In this document: piece after piece, positions 47,938 through 56,494 of the stretch
Layout: every line of letters starts with the position of its first letter
Numbering within the stretch: position 1 is the stretch's first letter
From: Desulfobacteraceae bacterium
Lineage (GTDB): Bacteria > Desulfobacterota > Desulfobacteria > Desulfobacterales > SURF-7
Length of the DNA stretch: 64,000 nt
Direction of reading: 5' to 3'
Assembly: GCA_003599865.1 (NCBI GenBank)
Contig: QZKS01000035.1
Span: forward strand, 1-64,000
Position numbers and translations under genes: made by a program
The notes under the pieces: model-generated
The model's input: only the letters and a program-made list of their open reading frames with translations
What the model was told of the DNA's origin: nothing
The model's database searches: none

Positions 47938-49791
47938 CTACTCTTCCGATTTTTCTTCCGATACCGGATCCGATATTTTTTTGGATGATTTTTTCTCTGC
48001 GGTGTCGCCTGTTTTTTCTTTGAGGCTTTCGCTCAGAATCTCACCAAACGAAGAAGTTGCCGGTTTCATGTTGGTCACATAATCCTTGAGCAGACTTTCT
48101 TCATCATCAAACTCAAGCCGTTTGATGGAAAGGCCGATTCTTCGCTCCTCCGTATTGACGTTCATCACCTTGGCCGTCAACTCTTCGCCGACATTGTATT
48201 GTCCCACAGGAGTTTTGATCTTTTCCTTGCTGATCTCGGATACGTGTACCAAGCCTTCGATTCCTTCCTCCAGCTCAACAAAAATTCCAAAATCGGTAAT
48301 ATTGGTCACAATGCCGCTGATTTCCTTGCCGACTTCGTATCTTTCTTTCACGGTCTTCCAAGGATCGGGATGCAGCTGTTTGATGCCTAATGAAAAACGT
48401 TCGCTTCCCTTGTCGATATCCAATACAATGGCCTGAACCACATCCCCTTTTTTATACACCTCAGATGGATGTTTGATCCGCTTGGTCCAGGAAATATCCG
48501 AAATATGAACCAGACCATCGATGTCGTCATCGATACCGATGAACAAACCGAAATCGGTTATATTTTTGATCTTCCCTTCAATGGTTGTTCCAATCGGATA
48601 TTTCTCGCTGATCACTTCCCACGGGTTGGGTGCAACCTGTTTCATACCGAGAGAAATTCTTCTGTTTTCCGGACGGATATCCAGCACCAGCGCTTCAATT
48701 TTATCGCCTGCATTGACGACCTTGGATGGATGCCTGATTTTTCTTGTCCATGACATTTCCGAAACATGGATCAAACCCTCAACACCCTCTTCCAGTTCAA
48801 CAAATGCGCCATAATCCGTTAAACTGACAACGGTTCCGGTGACCCGCGATCCAACCGCATATTTTTTAGATGCAATGGTCCAGGGATCCGGAGTAAGCTG
48901 TTTCATTCCCAGGGAGACGCGTTCTTTTTCCAGGTCAAAAGAGAGAACCTTTACATCAATTTCATCCCCGATCGTAAACAGTTCCGAAGGATGTTTTACA
49001 CGGCCCCAGGAGATATCGGTAATATGAAGAAGCCCGTCAACACCGCCCAGATCCACAAAAACGCCATATTCAGTGATATTTTTCACCGTCCCCTTCATGA
49101 CCTGCCCTTCGGTAATGGAGGAAAGTGTCGTGCTTCTCTTGGATTCACGTTCCGATTCCAGGATCGCCCTTCTGGAAAGCACGATATTGCTGCGCTTGCG
49201 ATTGTATTTTAATATCTTGAAGGACAGGGTCTGCCCCACCATTTCATCCAGGTTCCGAATCGGCCTCAAATCAGCCTGTGATCCCGGAAGGAATGCCTGC
49301 AATCCCACGTCAACGGAAAAGCCTCCTTTTACACGGCTGACAATAACACCTTCAACCGTTCCGTCTGCCTCATAGGTTTCACGAATCGATTCCCAGACCT
49401 TGACTTTAGCTGCTTTTTCTTTTGACAGGACGACGCGTTCCTCTTCCTCATCCCAGAATTCAACCATCACCTCGACTTCATCATTGATGTTGGCCTGAAT
49501 CTCACCGTTTTCATCTTTAAACTCATGAATTCTGATCTGTCCTTCGGACTTGTACCCAATGTCAACCAGAACATAATCCTTGTCCACGGCAATAATCCTG
49601 CCGGTCACGACCTCGCCCTCTGCAAAGCGTTTAAAACTTTCTTCATACATGCTCATCAGGCTTTCCATGGTTTCTTCTTTCTGAACGCCTTCCGACCGGT
49701 CTGCATCAACAGATGAATCATTTGTGGACATAGCTTGTAATTCCGATAAATTGTTTTGGTTTACTTTTTCGTTGTTTGTCATCTCTTCCAT
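47938..49791 (-). CDS. rpsA: 30S ribosomal protein S1
   Basis: 617-aa RNA-binding protein that docks mRNA on the 30S subunit. Six S1 motifs lie in tandem, the last four nearly repetitive (ITEYGVFVDLGGVDGLLHIT, LTDYGAFVELEEGVEGLIHV, ITDFGLFIGIDDDIDGLVHI and ITDFGIFVELEEGIEGLVHV). An extended acidic N-terminus (about 50 residues) and a Lys/Ser-rich tail are present. The ATG at 49791 follows AAGGGGG by 11 nt; an ATG three codons later is possible. Downstream of hisC-cmk, as in many proteobacteria, but with its own promoter. Confidence 0.96.
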   Translation of the reverse strand: MEEMTNNEKVNQNNLSELQAMSTNDSSVDADRSEGVQKEETMESLMSMYEESFKRFAEGEVVTGRIIAVDKDYVLVDIGYKSEGQIRIHEFKDENGEIQANINDEVEVMVEFWDEEEERVVLSKEKAAKVKVWESIRETYEADGTVEGVIVSRVKGGFSVDVGLQAFLPGSQADLRPIRNLDEMVGQTLSFKILKYNRKRSNIVLSRRAILESERESKRSTTLSSITEGQVMKGTVKNITEYGVFVDLGGVDGLLHITDISWGRVKHPSELFTIGDEIDVKVLSFDLEKERVSLGMKQLTPDPWTIASKKYAVGSRVTGTVVSLTDYGAFVELEEGVEGLIHVSEMSWTRKIRHPSKVVNAGDKIEALVLDIRPENRRISLGMKQVAPNPWEVISEKYPIGTTIEGKIKNITDFGLFIGIDDDIDGLVHISDISWTKRIKHPSEVYKKGDVVQAIVLDIDKGSERFSLGIKQLHPDPWKTVKERYEVGKEISGIVTNITDFGIFVELEEGIEGLVHVSEISKEKIKTPVGQYNVGEELTAKVMNVNTEERRIGLSIKRLEFDDEESLLKDYVTNMKPATSSFGEILSESLKEKTGDTAEKKSSKKISDPVSEEKSEE

Positions 49792-49857
49792 TAATAAAAA
49801 TTCCCCCTTAGCCTTATTTTTTTTTGTTCCGATCCGTAAAGATGGAACAAGACGGGA

Positions 49858-49886
49858 TATATATCAGAGTGCATAATAAAACACAA
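49858..49886 (-). promoter_or_regulatory. Probable rpsA promoter
   Basis: On the minus strand TTGTGT (49886-49881), 17 nt, TATATA (49863-49858), placing the start of transcription about 60 nt before rpsA. A second -35-like TTGACA lies at 49909-49904 without a well-placed -10. The rest of the 306-nt gap up to cmk (49887-50097) shows no gene. Confidence 0.5.
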
Positions 49887-50097
49887 TGGATTATTGATAA
49901 GAATGTCAATTGGGCGAATATTTTTGACGGAAATTCTGAGGAAATACCGAACGGTGATGCATCGCAAAGTGGATTGAATAACAATATCAGCTTATTCTGT
50001 TTTTTTAAACCGCTGTTTCAAAAGCAGGCGCATGCACCCGATATTGAAAAGCAATGACGGAAAAGTGTTTTTTGTCCGAATGGGTGGAAGGATCTTA

Positions 50098-50781
50098 TCA
50101 GATCCGGCCCTGTTTCCTGCCGGTAATGGTTTGCATCATTTTTTCAATCACTGCATCCAGGGTCAGATCCGTGGTGTCGATACGGACAGCATCCTCTGCA
50201 GCCTTCAATGGAGCAACCGCCCGCGTGCTGTCATTGGTGTCTCTCCTGATAATATCGTTTTCCACCTGTTCCAGGGTCTGAGTGGAACTGCCTTTCATTT
50301 CATGGAACCTTCTGATCGCCCTTGTATGGGGAGAGGCATCCAGAAAAAATTTAACCTCCGCCTCAGGGAAAACCACCGTCCCCATATCTCTTCCCTCAAA
50401 CACCACCTGCTTTTCCCGACCGATCTCCCGCTGCATACCCAGAAGAAATTCGCGAACTACCGGTCTTGCGGAAATCGCCGATGCCATCATGGTGATTTCC
50501 GGAGTGCGGATCTTGTCTGTGATATCCCGTTCACCGGAAAACAGCCGCAACTGTTTTTCAACCAGTTCAAATCGAAAGGAAAGCTGACGGCACATCTCCC
50601 GGATCGCGTTATCGTCTTCTGAAGAGATCCCCCGGCGGACAGCCTCAAACGCGACACCACGATACAGGGCGCCGGTGTCGATATAGCGGTAGCCCAGCCG
50701 GCCTGCCAGCATTTTGCTGACGGTTGTTTTTCCGGCACCTGCCGGACCATCGATGGTGATTAAAAAATGCTCCGCTTTCAT
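50098..50781 (-). CDS. cmk: Cytidylate kinase
   Basis: 227-aa kinase phosphorylating CMP and dCMP. P-loop ITIDGPAGAGKTTVSKMLA, then YRYIDTGALYRGVAFEA, FEGRDMGTVVFPEAEVKFFL and the lid region with RDTNDSTRAVAPLKAAEDAV. Full length. The ATG overlaps the hisC stop as ATGA. Part of the hisC-cmk-rpsA block. Confidence 0.96.
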   Translation of the reverse strand: MKAEHFLITIDGPAGAGKTTVSKMLAGRLGYRYIDTGALYRGVAFEAVRRGISSEDDNAIREMCRQLSFRFELVEKQLRLFSGERDITDKIRTPEITMMASAISARPVVREFLLGMQREIGREKQVVFEGRDMGTVVFPEAEVKFFLDASPHTRAIRRFHEMKGSSTQTLEQVENDIIRRDTNDSTRAVAPLKAAEDAVRIDTTDLTLDAVIEKMMQTITGRKQGRI

Positions 50782-51860
50782 AACACCTTCTCCAATGCTT
50801 TGAAAAAACGCTCATTTTCACTTTTCAGTCCAATGGTAAGGCGGATATAATCCGGAAACCCATAGGATGTCATGGATCTTACAATCACACCTTCCTGTAA
50901 CAATTTTTGAAAAACCAAATCGGCATTCCCGACATTGATCATCAAAAAATTGGCCTGGGATGGTAAATAAGAAAGACCCATCCGGTCAAGAACCGTATAG
51001 CTGAAGTCCAGCCCGTCATGAACCAGCGCCAGTGTTTTTTCCAGAAAATCAATATCATCAAGCGCTGCTGTGGCTGCATGCTGCGCCAGAGTGTTCACGT
51101 TGAACGGCTGCCTGACCCGGTGAAGCAGGCTGCTGATCCGGGTATCCATGAACCCGTAGCCGATTCTCAGGCCGGCAAGACCATAGGCCTTTGAAAATGT
51201 GCGCAGAATCACAATACGTGCGTCTGTTTTCAAATGGGACAGGCTATACAGGGATGACGAATCCCTTACAAACTCAATATAGGCCTCATCCAGAACCACA
51301 ATAACCTGTTCCGGAATTCTTTTCAGAAACGCACAAAAATCATTTTCCGTGATTATACTGCCGGTCGGATTGTTGGGATGGGTGATGAAAATCATCCTGG
51401 TCTTTTCCGTCACCATCTCCGTCATGGCGTCCAGATCAATTGCAAACAAAGACAAGGGAACCATGACAGGAGTTGCGCCTGCAACCTGAACCATAATCTC
51501 ATACATCAGAAAGGAGGGAAAAGGCATGATCGCTTCATCTCCGGGCTGTAAAAAAGCCTTTGTCAGCATGCCGATGATGTCATCCGATCCATTCCCGAGA
51601 ACCATATTTTCGGGCGGTATATTGTATTTTTCCGAAAGCTTCCGGGTGAGATAGTAACCGCCGCCTTCCGGATATCGGTTCACCTTCCGGAGTTCCTTCT
51701 GCACCGCTGCCATCGCCTTTGGCGAAGGCCCCAGCGGATTTTCATTGGATGCCAGTTTAATTGAATTCCGGATTCCCATCTCCCGTTCCAGCTCTTCCAT
51801 CGGTTTTCCCGGAACATAGGGTTTAATTCCGGCGATATATTCAGGCGCTTGCACTTTCAT
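50778..51860 (-). CDS. hisC: Histidinol-phosphate aminotransferase
   Basis: 360 aa from the ATG at 51860, which follows AAGGA by 8 nt; an upstream ATG at 51890 adds ten residues of no family character. Fold-type I PLP enzyme: IKLASNENPLGPSPKA, NGSDDIIGMLTKAFL, ITHPNNPTGSIITE, VVLDEAYIEF, and the Schiff-base Lys in LRTFSKAYGLAGLRIGYG. Converts imidazole-acetol phosphate to histidinol phosphate; it may also act on aromatic keto acids. Confidence 0.92.
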   Translation of the reverse strand: MKVQAPEYIAGIKPYVPGKPMEELEREMGIRNSIKLASNENPLGPSPKAMAAVQKELRKVNRYPEGGGYYLTRKLSEKYNIPPENMVLGNGSDDIIGMLTKAFLQPGDEAIMPFPSFLMYEIMVQVAGATPVMVPLSLFAIDLDAMTEMVTEKTRMIFITHPNNPTGSIITENDFCAFLKRIPEQVIVVLDEAYIEFVRDSSSLYSLSHLKTDARIVILRTFSKAYGLAGLRIGYGFMDTRISSLLHRVRQPFNVNTLAQHAATAALDDIDFLEKTLALVHDGLDFSYTVLDRMGLSYLPSQANFLMINVGNADLVFQKLLQEGVIVRSMTSYGFPDYIRLTIGLKSENERFFKALEKVL

Positions 51861-52006
51861 GTCATGTTTCCTTTCCGGCAATCCGGTCATTGAATCTTCG
51901 CGCTTATATTATGTTTGCCTGCATTTTTCAAATCTTTTGTTTTCCTGGAAAATCATATTTGCTATGGTAACCGGAAAATAACACCTAACGGACAGGATGC
52001 AAAAAT

Positions 52007-53182
52007 ATGACAATCGTAAAAACCGGTCTGGAAACACTGATTGAAAACCCCCTGCCGGAAATGAAAAATAAAAAACTGGGCCTGCTATGCAATCCGGCCT
52101 CCATTTCCCGTGACATCAATCATGCAAGAGATCTTCTTATTAATGCCTTCCCCGGACAGGTAAAGGCCATGTATTCACCACAGCATGGCTTTTTTGCCGA
52201 AAAACAGGACAACATGATCGAATCCGACAATATGCTGGATCACAAAGCCGGCATTCCGGTTTTCAGTTTATATGGGGAGACACGGAAACCCACTAAGGAA
52301 ATGCTGGATCCGATTGATATCCTTCTGGTTGACCTTCAAGATGCCGGAACCAGAGTCTATACATTCATTTATACCTTGTCATACTGCATGGAAGCCGCCA
52401 AAGAATTTCATAAAAAAGTATTCATTCTGGACAGGCCCAATCCCATCGGCGGAAAAATTGTGGAAGGAAATATCCTGAATCCCGAATATGCATCCTTTGT
52501 CGGGCGATTCCCCATCCCCATGCGCCATGGCTTGACAATCGGTGAAATCGCTCTTCTTTTTAACGAGTTTTTCAACATCCATTGCGACCTTTCCATTATT
52601 CGAATGAAAAACTGGAAACGGGATATGATTTTTCAGGATACGGGTCTGCCCTGGGTGCCGCCCTCTCCCAACCTTCCGACACCGACATCGGCTATGGTCT
52701 ATCCGGGTCAGGTGATCTGGGAGGGAACCAATATCTCGGAAGGACGCGGCACAACCCAGCCTTTTGAAATATTCGGCGCACCATTTCTGGATTTGGATAC
52801 AATCGGAAATGCGGTTCCGGATGATGTGTTATCCGGAGCTGTTTTGAGACCGGTGGTGTTTGAACCCACATCCAACAAATGGTCGAACCGGTCATGTACG
52901 GGCTTTCAGATTCATGTCACCGATCCTAAGACCTTCCGTCCATACAGGCTCTCTCTGGAATTGCTAAAGGCTGTCGTAAACCATCATAGAAATGAGTTTC
53001 AATGGAAATCGCCTCCCTATGAGTATGAATTCAAAAAAATGCCCTTTGATCTGATTTCGGGGGATGAGAGCATCCGGAAAGCCATCGAAAAGAATCAGAA
53101 TTTAGACCGGATGGAAACCTCATGGAAGAAAGACATACAGGCGTTCCTGTCCCTGAGTCAACAATACCACCTGTATTCTTAG
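52007..53182 (+). CDS. namZ: Exo-beta-N-acetylmuramidase NamZ-like (DUF1343)
   Basis: 391 aa of the DUF1343 family, whose characterised member NamZ releases MurNAc from non-reducing ends of peptidoglycan chains. Motifs: KLGLLCNPASISRDINHARD, MYSPQHGFFAEKQDN, VDLQDAGTRVYTFIYTL, DRPNPIGG, and VYPGQVIWEGTNISEGRGTT. No signal peptide is evident, unlike secreted homologues, so it may act in the cytoplasm or the start may be misplaced. AGGA upstream. A MurU-AmgK-like fusion lies 3.3 kb downstream, supporting a MurNAc salvage role. Confidence 0.85.
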   Translation: MTIVKTGLETLIENPLPEMKNKKLGLLCNPASISRDINHARDLLINAFPGQVKAMYSPQHGFFAEKQDNMIESDNMLDHKAGIPVFSLYGETRKPTKEMLDPIDILLVDLQDAGTRVYTFIYTLSYCMEAAKEFHKKVFILDRPNPIGGKIVEGNILNPEYASFVGRFPIPMRHGLTIGEIALLFNEFFNIHCDLSIIRMKNWKRDMIFQDTGLPWVPPSPNLPTPTSAMVYPGQVIWEGTNISEGRGTTQPFEIFGAPFLDLDTIGNAVPDDVLSGAVLRPVVFEPTSNKWSNRSCTGFQIHVTDPKTFRPYRLSLELLKAVVNHHRNEFQWKSPPYEYEFKKMPFDLISGDESIRKAIEKNQNLDRMETSWKKDIQAFLSLSQQYHLYS

Positions 53183-53215
53183 CTGATGAAACCTGCCGTT
53201 TTGTGCATAAAGAGA

Positions 53216-53247
53216 AAAGCCCTGCAGAGTAGGACTTGCAGGGCTTT
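53216..53247 (+). terminator. Intrinsic terminator after namZ
   Basis: AAAGCCCTGCA (53216-53226) pairs perfectly with TGCAGGGCTTT (53237-53247) around a 10-nt loop, 34 nt past the namZ stop. The A-run on one side and T-run on the other mean it can also serve the convergent small membrane protein gene. Confidence 0.85.
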
Positions 53248-53310
53248 CAAATCGATAAACAGACTGCCTTATCGTTATCTCAATGACTGTTGTATATTAA
53301 AAAAGCAGGA

Positions 53311-53526
53311 TCAGCTGTCCGTTCCCGGACCGGCAGCGTCATTGTTTCCTTCATTTTTCCAGGTGTCTTTCAATTCATCAAATCCAAGATAGAGCGCCAG
53401 ACATCCGCCAAGCAGAAGCATGGATGGGATTACACCGGCCAAAAGCTGCAGAAACGGTCCAAACCATATTGCCAGACCAATAATTCCCAGAACAGCCCCA
53501 ATAGCACCACCGATTAATGTCTTCAT
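53311..53526 (-). CDS. Small two-helix membrane protein
   Basis: 71 aa from the ATG at 53526, 9 nt after a strong AGGAGG. The Gly-rich KTLIGGAIGAVLGIIGLAIW and LLAGVIPSMLLLGGCLALYL form two membrane segments, followed by an acidic/polar C-terminal tail (KDTWKNEGNND). The good ribosome site and terminator context support a real gene; no family or function was recognised. Confidence 0.65.
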   Translation of the reverse strand: MKTLIGGAIGAVLGIIGLAIWFGPFLQLLAGVIPSMLLLGGCLALYLGFDELKDTWKNEGNNDAAGPGTDS

Positions 53527-53535
53527 AAAAACCAA

Positions 53536-53863
53536 CCTCCTTTACCTTATATTTTGCTTAATGTTTCTAAAGGCTAATTTGCCAAAAACTGTTTTGCAGC
53601 AGATCGATGTCAATAATCTCTTTTGCAATTCGGCAAGAATCCGAAAATGAAATTAAAGGGGTTACCACAACCTCATGCACATAGCAATCATAAAAATTTT
53701 CATTACTGCAATTTCAATATATTGTCAAATCATTAATAGCGGAATCAAATCATTTGCAAACCATTTTTTTTTCTGTTAGCTTTCTGGGGTGTAAAATCCA
53801 TAACCGCCCCCGTAAATTGCGTTATGATAACCTGGACTAAGCCGCTATTTGTGGAATAACATC
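53536..53863. other. AT-rich intergenic region upstream of plsB
   Basis: About 330 nt between the small membrane protein gene and plsB, which diverge from it. It must hold both promoters, but no convincing -35/-10 pair was picked out. No RNA gene or conserved repeat seen. Confidence 0.4.
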
Positions 53864-56494
53864 ATGCTGGACCGGTTGCCGTATAAAACAGAAAGCCCGA
53901 ATGTCGATACAATGAAACATACAAAAAAAACATATATATATTTAAGCCACTTCCCGGTGAAAATCGGTTTCCTGTCTTCCGCCATCCTGAACTTCTTTCT
54001 CACGCGGACCAAAGTGAACAAAGCGCAGATATCGATCCTGAAACAGTTAAGCGAAAAAGGCATCGTGGTTTATGCCAATAAATACAAAAGCAACTTTGAC
54101 TTCCTTTTTTTCTATGCCCGTTACAAACAGCTGAACCTGCCTTTTCCCGAGATCGGTTTTTACTATCGAATCCTGTCCTGGCAACCCATATCCAGGCTGA
54201 TGCAGTCGCTCTTGACCAATATTCGGTATTTCATTAAAAATTTTTCTCTGCCCAATCCGTTTCAAAACGGTTATTATCGGGAGGCACTGACCAACGGCAA
54301 ATCCGGATTTGTGTCACTGATCGACAAGAAAGGATTTTATCGCAGATTTGTCAAAGCAAAGACCGATCCGCTCCGGTATCTGATCGAACTGCAGAAGGAT
54401 CTGGACAGACCGATCTATATTGTCCCGCAGATTATTTTTTACAGCAACACCCCCAGACGTTCCGTGCCGACACTTACGGATATCCTTTTCGGATCGGAAG
54501 AAAAACCGGGAAAAATCAAACGGCTCTTTACATTGTTGAAGAATCCCAAAAAAGCATTTGTGGAAATCTGTGATCCCGTCAATATCAAACAATTTTTGGG
54601 CCGGGATCATGTTCAATCACTGGATATCGAACACCAGGCATTTACCCTGAGAAGGCTCCTGGTCCAGAGAATCAATCGTCATCGCCAGAGCATCATCGGA
54701 CCGGTTATCAAATCAAGGGTGGAGCTGAAAGAAAACATACTGACCCACAACCGGCTCCAGCAATTCATTCAAAAACACGCCGAAGAAACAGAGACCCCTC
54801 TTCCGCAAGTCCAGAAAAAGGCCAATGAGTATCTGGAAGAAATCGCCGCCGACTACAGCCAGAACTGGATACGGATGTACGACATCACCCTCCGGATCAT
54901 GTTCAGACTCCTGTTTGACGGTATGATTATGGACACAGAGGGGCTTGAAAAAGTACAAAAAATGTCCCCCAAAGGTCCGCTGATCATTGTCCCCTGTCAT
55001 AAGAGCCACCTGGATTACCTGATCATCTCCTGGCTCTTTCTGCACAACCACCTGCCCTGCCCGCATATTGCCGCCGGAAAAAATCTGTCTTTCTGGCCGA
55101 TCGGAACCATTTTCAGGGGCGGAGGGGCTTTTTTCCTGCGGCGGACTTTCAAGGGGGAACCATTATATGCAAAAGTTTTTTCAGAATATATATACAAAAT
55201 TTTACAGGAAGGATTTAATATTGAATTTTTCATTGAGGGAGGAAGAAGCCGTACCGGAAAGCTTCTGATGCCCAAGCTGGGCCTGCTGTCCATTATCATG
55301 GAAGCATTCAAGAACAAGGCCTGCGAAGACCTGATCTTCGTTCCCGTATTTATCGGATACGACCGTGTTCTGGAAGAAAAAGCCTATATCCATGAAATCG
55401 AAGGCGGCCAGAAAGAACCCGAAAGCCTGAAACAGGTCATCAAGGCAAGAAAATCACTCAAGGCAAGATACGGAAAGGTTTACGTCAACTATAGTGACCC
55501 CATATCATTAAAGGATTATCTGTCAAAAAACCGGATCAGTCTGGAGACATTGGCAAAAGAAGAGCATGCTGAACTTTGCAAAACACTGGGATTGCAATTT
55601 TTAAATGCCATCAACAGCGTCTCTGTTGTCACACCTCATGGTGTCATGGCCGGTGCGCTCCTGAATATCTCCAAAAAACGATTTGCCAAAAGCCTGCTGG
55701 TATCCTGTCTCGACACCTATATGGCGCATCTTCAGGCAACCAACGCCACACTCGCGGATACGCTGCGAAGTGATGCCGCCAATGCGTTCGATCAGGTCCT
55801 GGAAACCTTTGTAACACGCAAATTCATCGAAAGGGCAGCCGGTATCAATACCGATGAATCTTCGGAAATAGGAGAACTACTCAAGATTCATGAACATAAA
55901 CGACCCAGCCTGGATTACTATAAAAACAATTGTATCATCTTTTTTATCCCGGCTGCGTTCACGGCTGTTTCCATCCTGCATACGGACTCTTTCCAGTTTG
56001 CCGCATCCGATCTTCTTTTTGAATACCGCTTTCTGCAAGAACTGTTTTCCAGTGAATTTGCTTTTGACAACAGCAAACCGGCAGACCAGATGATACGCAA
56101 AACACTGAAAGCCTTTATCGATGACGGTATGCTGATCCCCCACCAGACACTTCCGGATACTTACCGGCTGACCTCATCCGGATTTCGGAAATTGAAATTT
56201 TTTGCCCGATTCCTGAAAACCTTTTACGAATCATACCTGATCGTCCTGACATTCTATCTCCGATATCCAAAGGATTCCGTTGATGCAAAGGATCGATTGA
56301 AAAAAATCCAATCCATGGGAAACCGGATGTATAAACAAAAAGAAATCGACCGGATCGAGTCGCTGTCCAAAATCAGCTTTAAGAATGCCATCACTTTTTT
56401 TGATTCCATTGGTTTGAATGGAACCGAAAACACGGAAAAAATCGATTTTTATATCAATCGGATTACAAACCATATCAATCTACTTGAAGATTAA
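53864..56494 (+). CDS. plsB: Glycerol-3-phosphate 1-O-acyltransferase
   Basis: About 876-aa membrane-associated acyltransferase making 1-acyl-glycerol-3-phosphate, the first step of phospholipid synthesis. The four acyltransferase blocks are in order near residues 380-510: VPCHKSHLDYLIISW (HX4D), GGAFFLRRTFKGEPLY, EFFIEGGRSRTGK and LIFVPVFIGYDRVLEE. Length matches PlsB (E. coli 807 aa) rather than PlsC. The ATG at 53864 is chosen over a TTG five codons upstream. Its stop is immediately followed by the next ATG. Confidence 0.92.
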   Translation: MLDRLPYKTESPNVDTMKHTKKTYIYLSHFPVKIGFLSSAILNFFLTRTKVNKAQISILKQLSEKGIVVYANKYKSNFDFLFFYARYKQLNLPFPEIGFYYRILSWQPISRLMQSLLTNIRYFIKNFSLPNPFQNGYYREALTNGKSGFVSLIDKKGFYRRFVKAKTDPLRYLIELQKDLDRPIYIVPQIIFYSNTPRRSVPTLTDILFGSEEKPGKIKRLFTLLKNPKKAFVEICDPVNIKQFLGRDHVQSLDIEHQAFTLRRLLVQRINRHRQSIIGPVIKSRVELKENILTHNRLQQFIQKHAEETETPLPQVQKKANEYLEEIAADYSQNWIRMYDITLRIMFRLLFDGMIMDTEGLEKVQKMSPKGPLIIVPCHKSHLDYLIISWLFLHNHLPCPHIAAGKNLSFWPIGTIFRGGGAFFLRRTFKGEPLYAKVFSEYIYKILQEGFNIEFFIEGGRSRTGKLLMPKLGLLSIIMEAFKNKACEDLIFVPVFIGYDRVLEEKAYIHEIEGGQKEPESLKQVIKARKSLKARYGKVYVNYSDPISLKDYLSKNRISLETLAKEEHAELCKTLGLQFLNAINSVSVVTPHGVMAGALLNISKKRFAKSLLVSCLDTYMAHLQATNATLADTLRSDAANAFDQVLETFVTRKFIERAAGINTDESSEIGELLKIHEHKRPSLDYYKNNCIIFFIPAAFTAVSILHTDSFQFAASDLLFEYRFLQELFSSEFAFDNSKPADQMIRKTLKAFIDDGMLIPHQTLPDTYRLTSSGFRKLKFFARFLKTFYESYLIVLTFYLRYPKDSVDAKDRLKKIQSMGNRMYKQKEIDRIESLSKISFKNAITFFDSIGLNGTENTEKIDFYINRITNHINLLED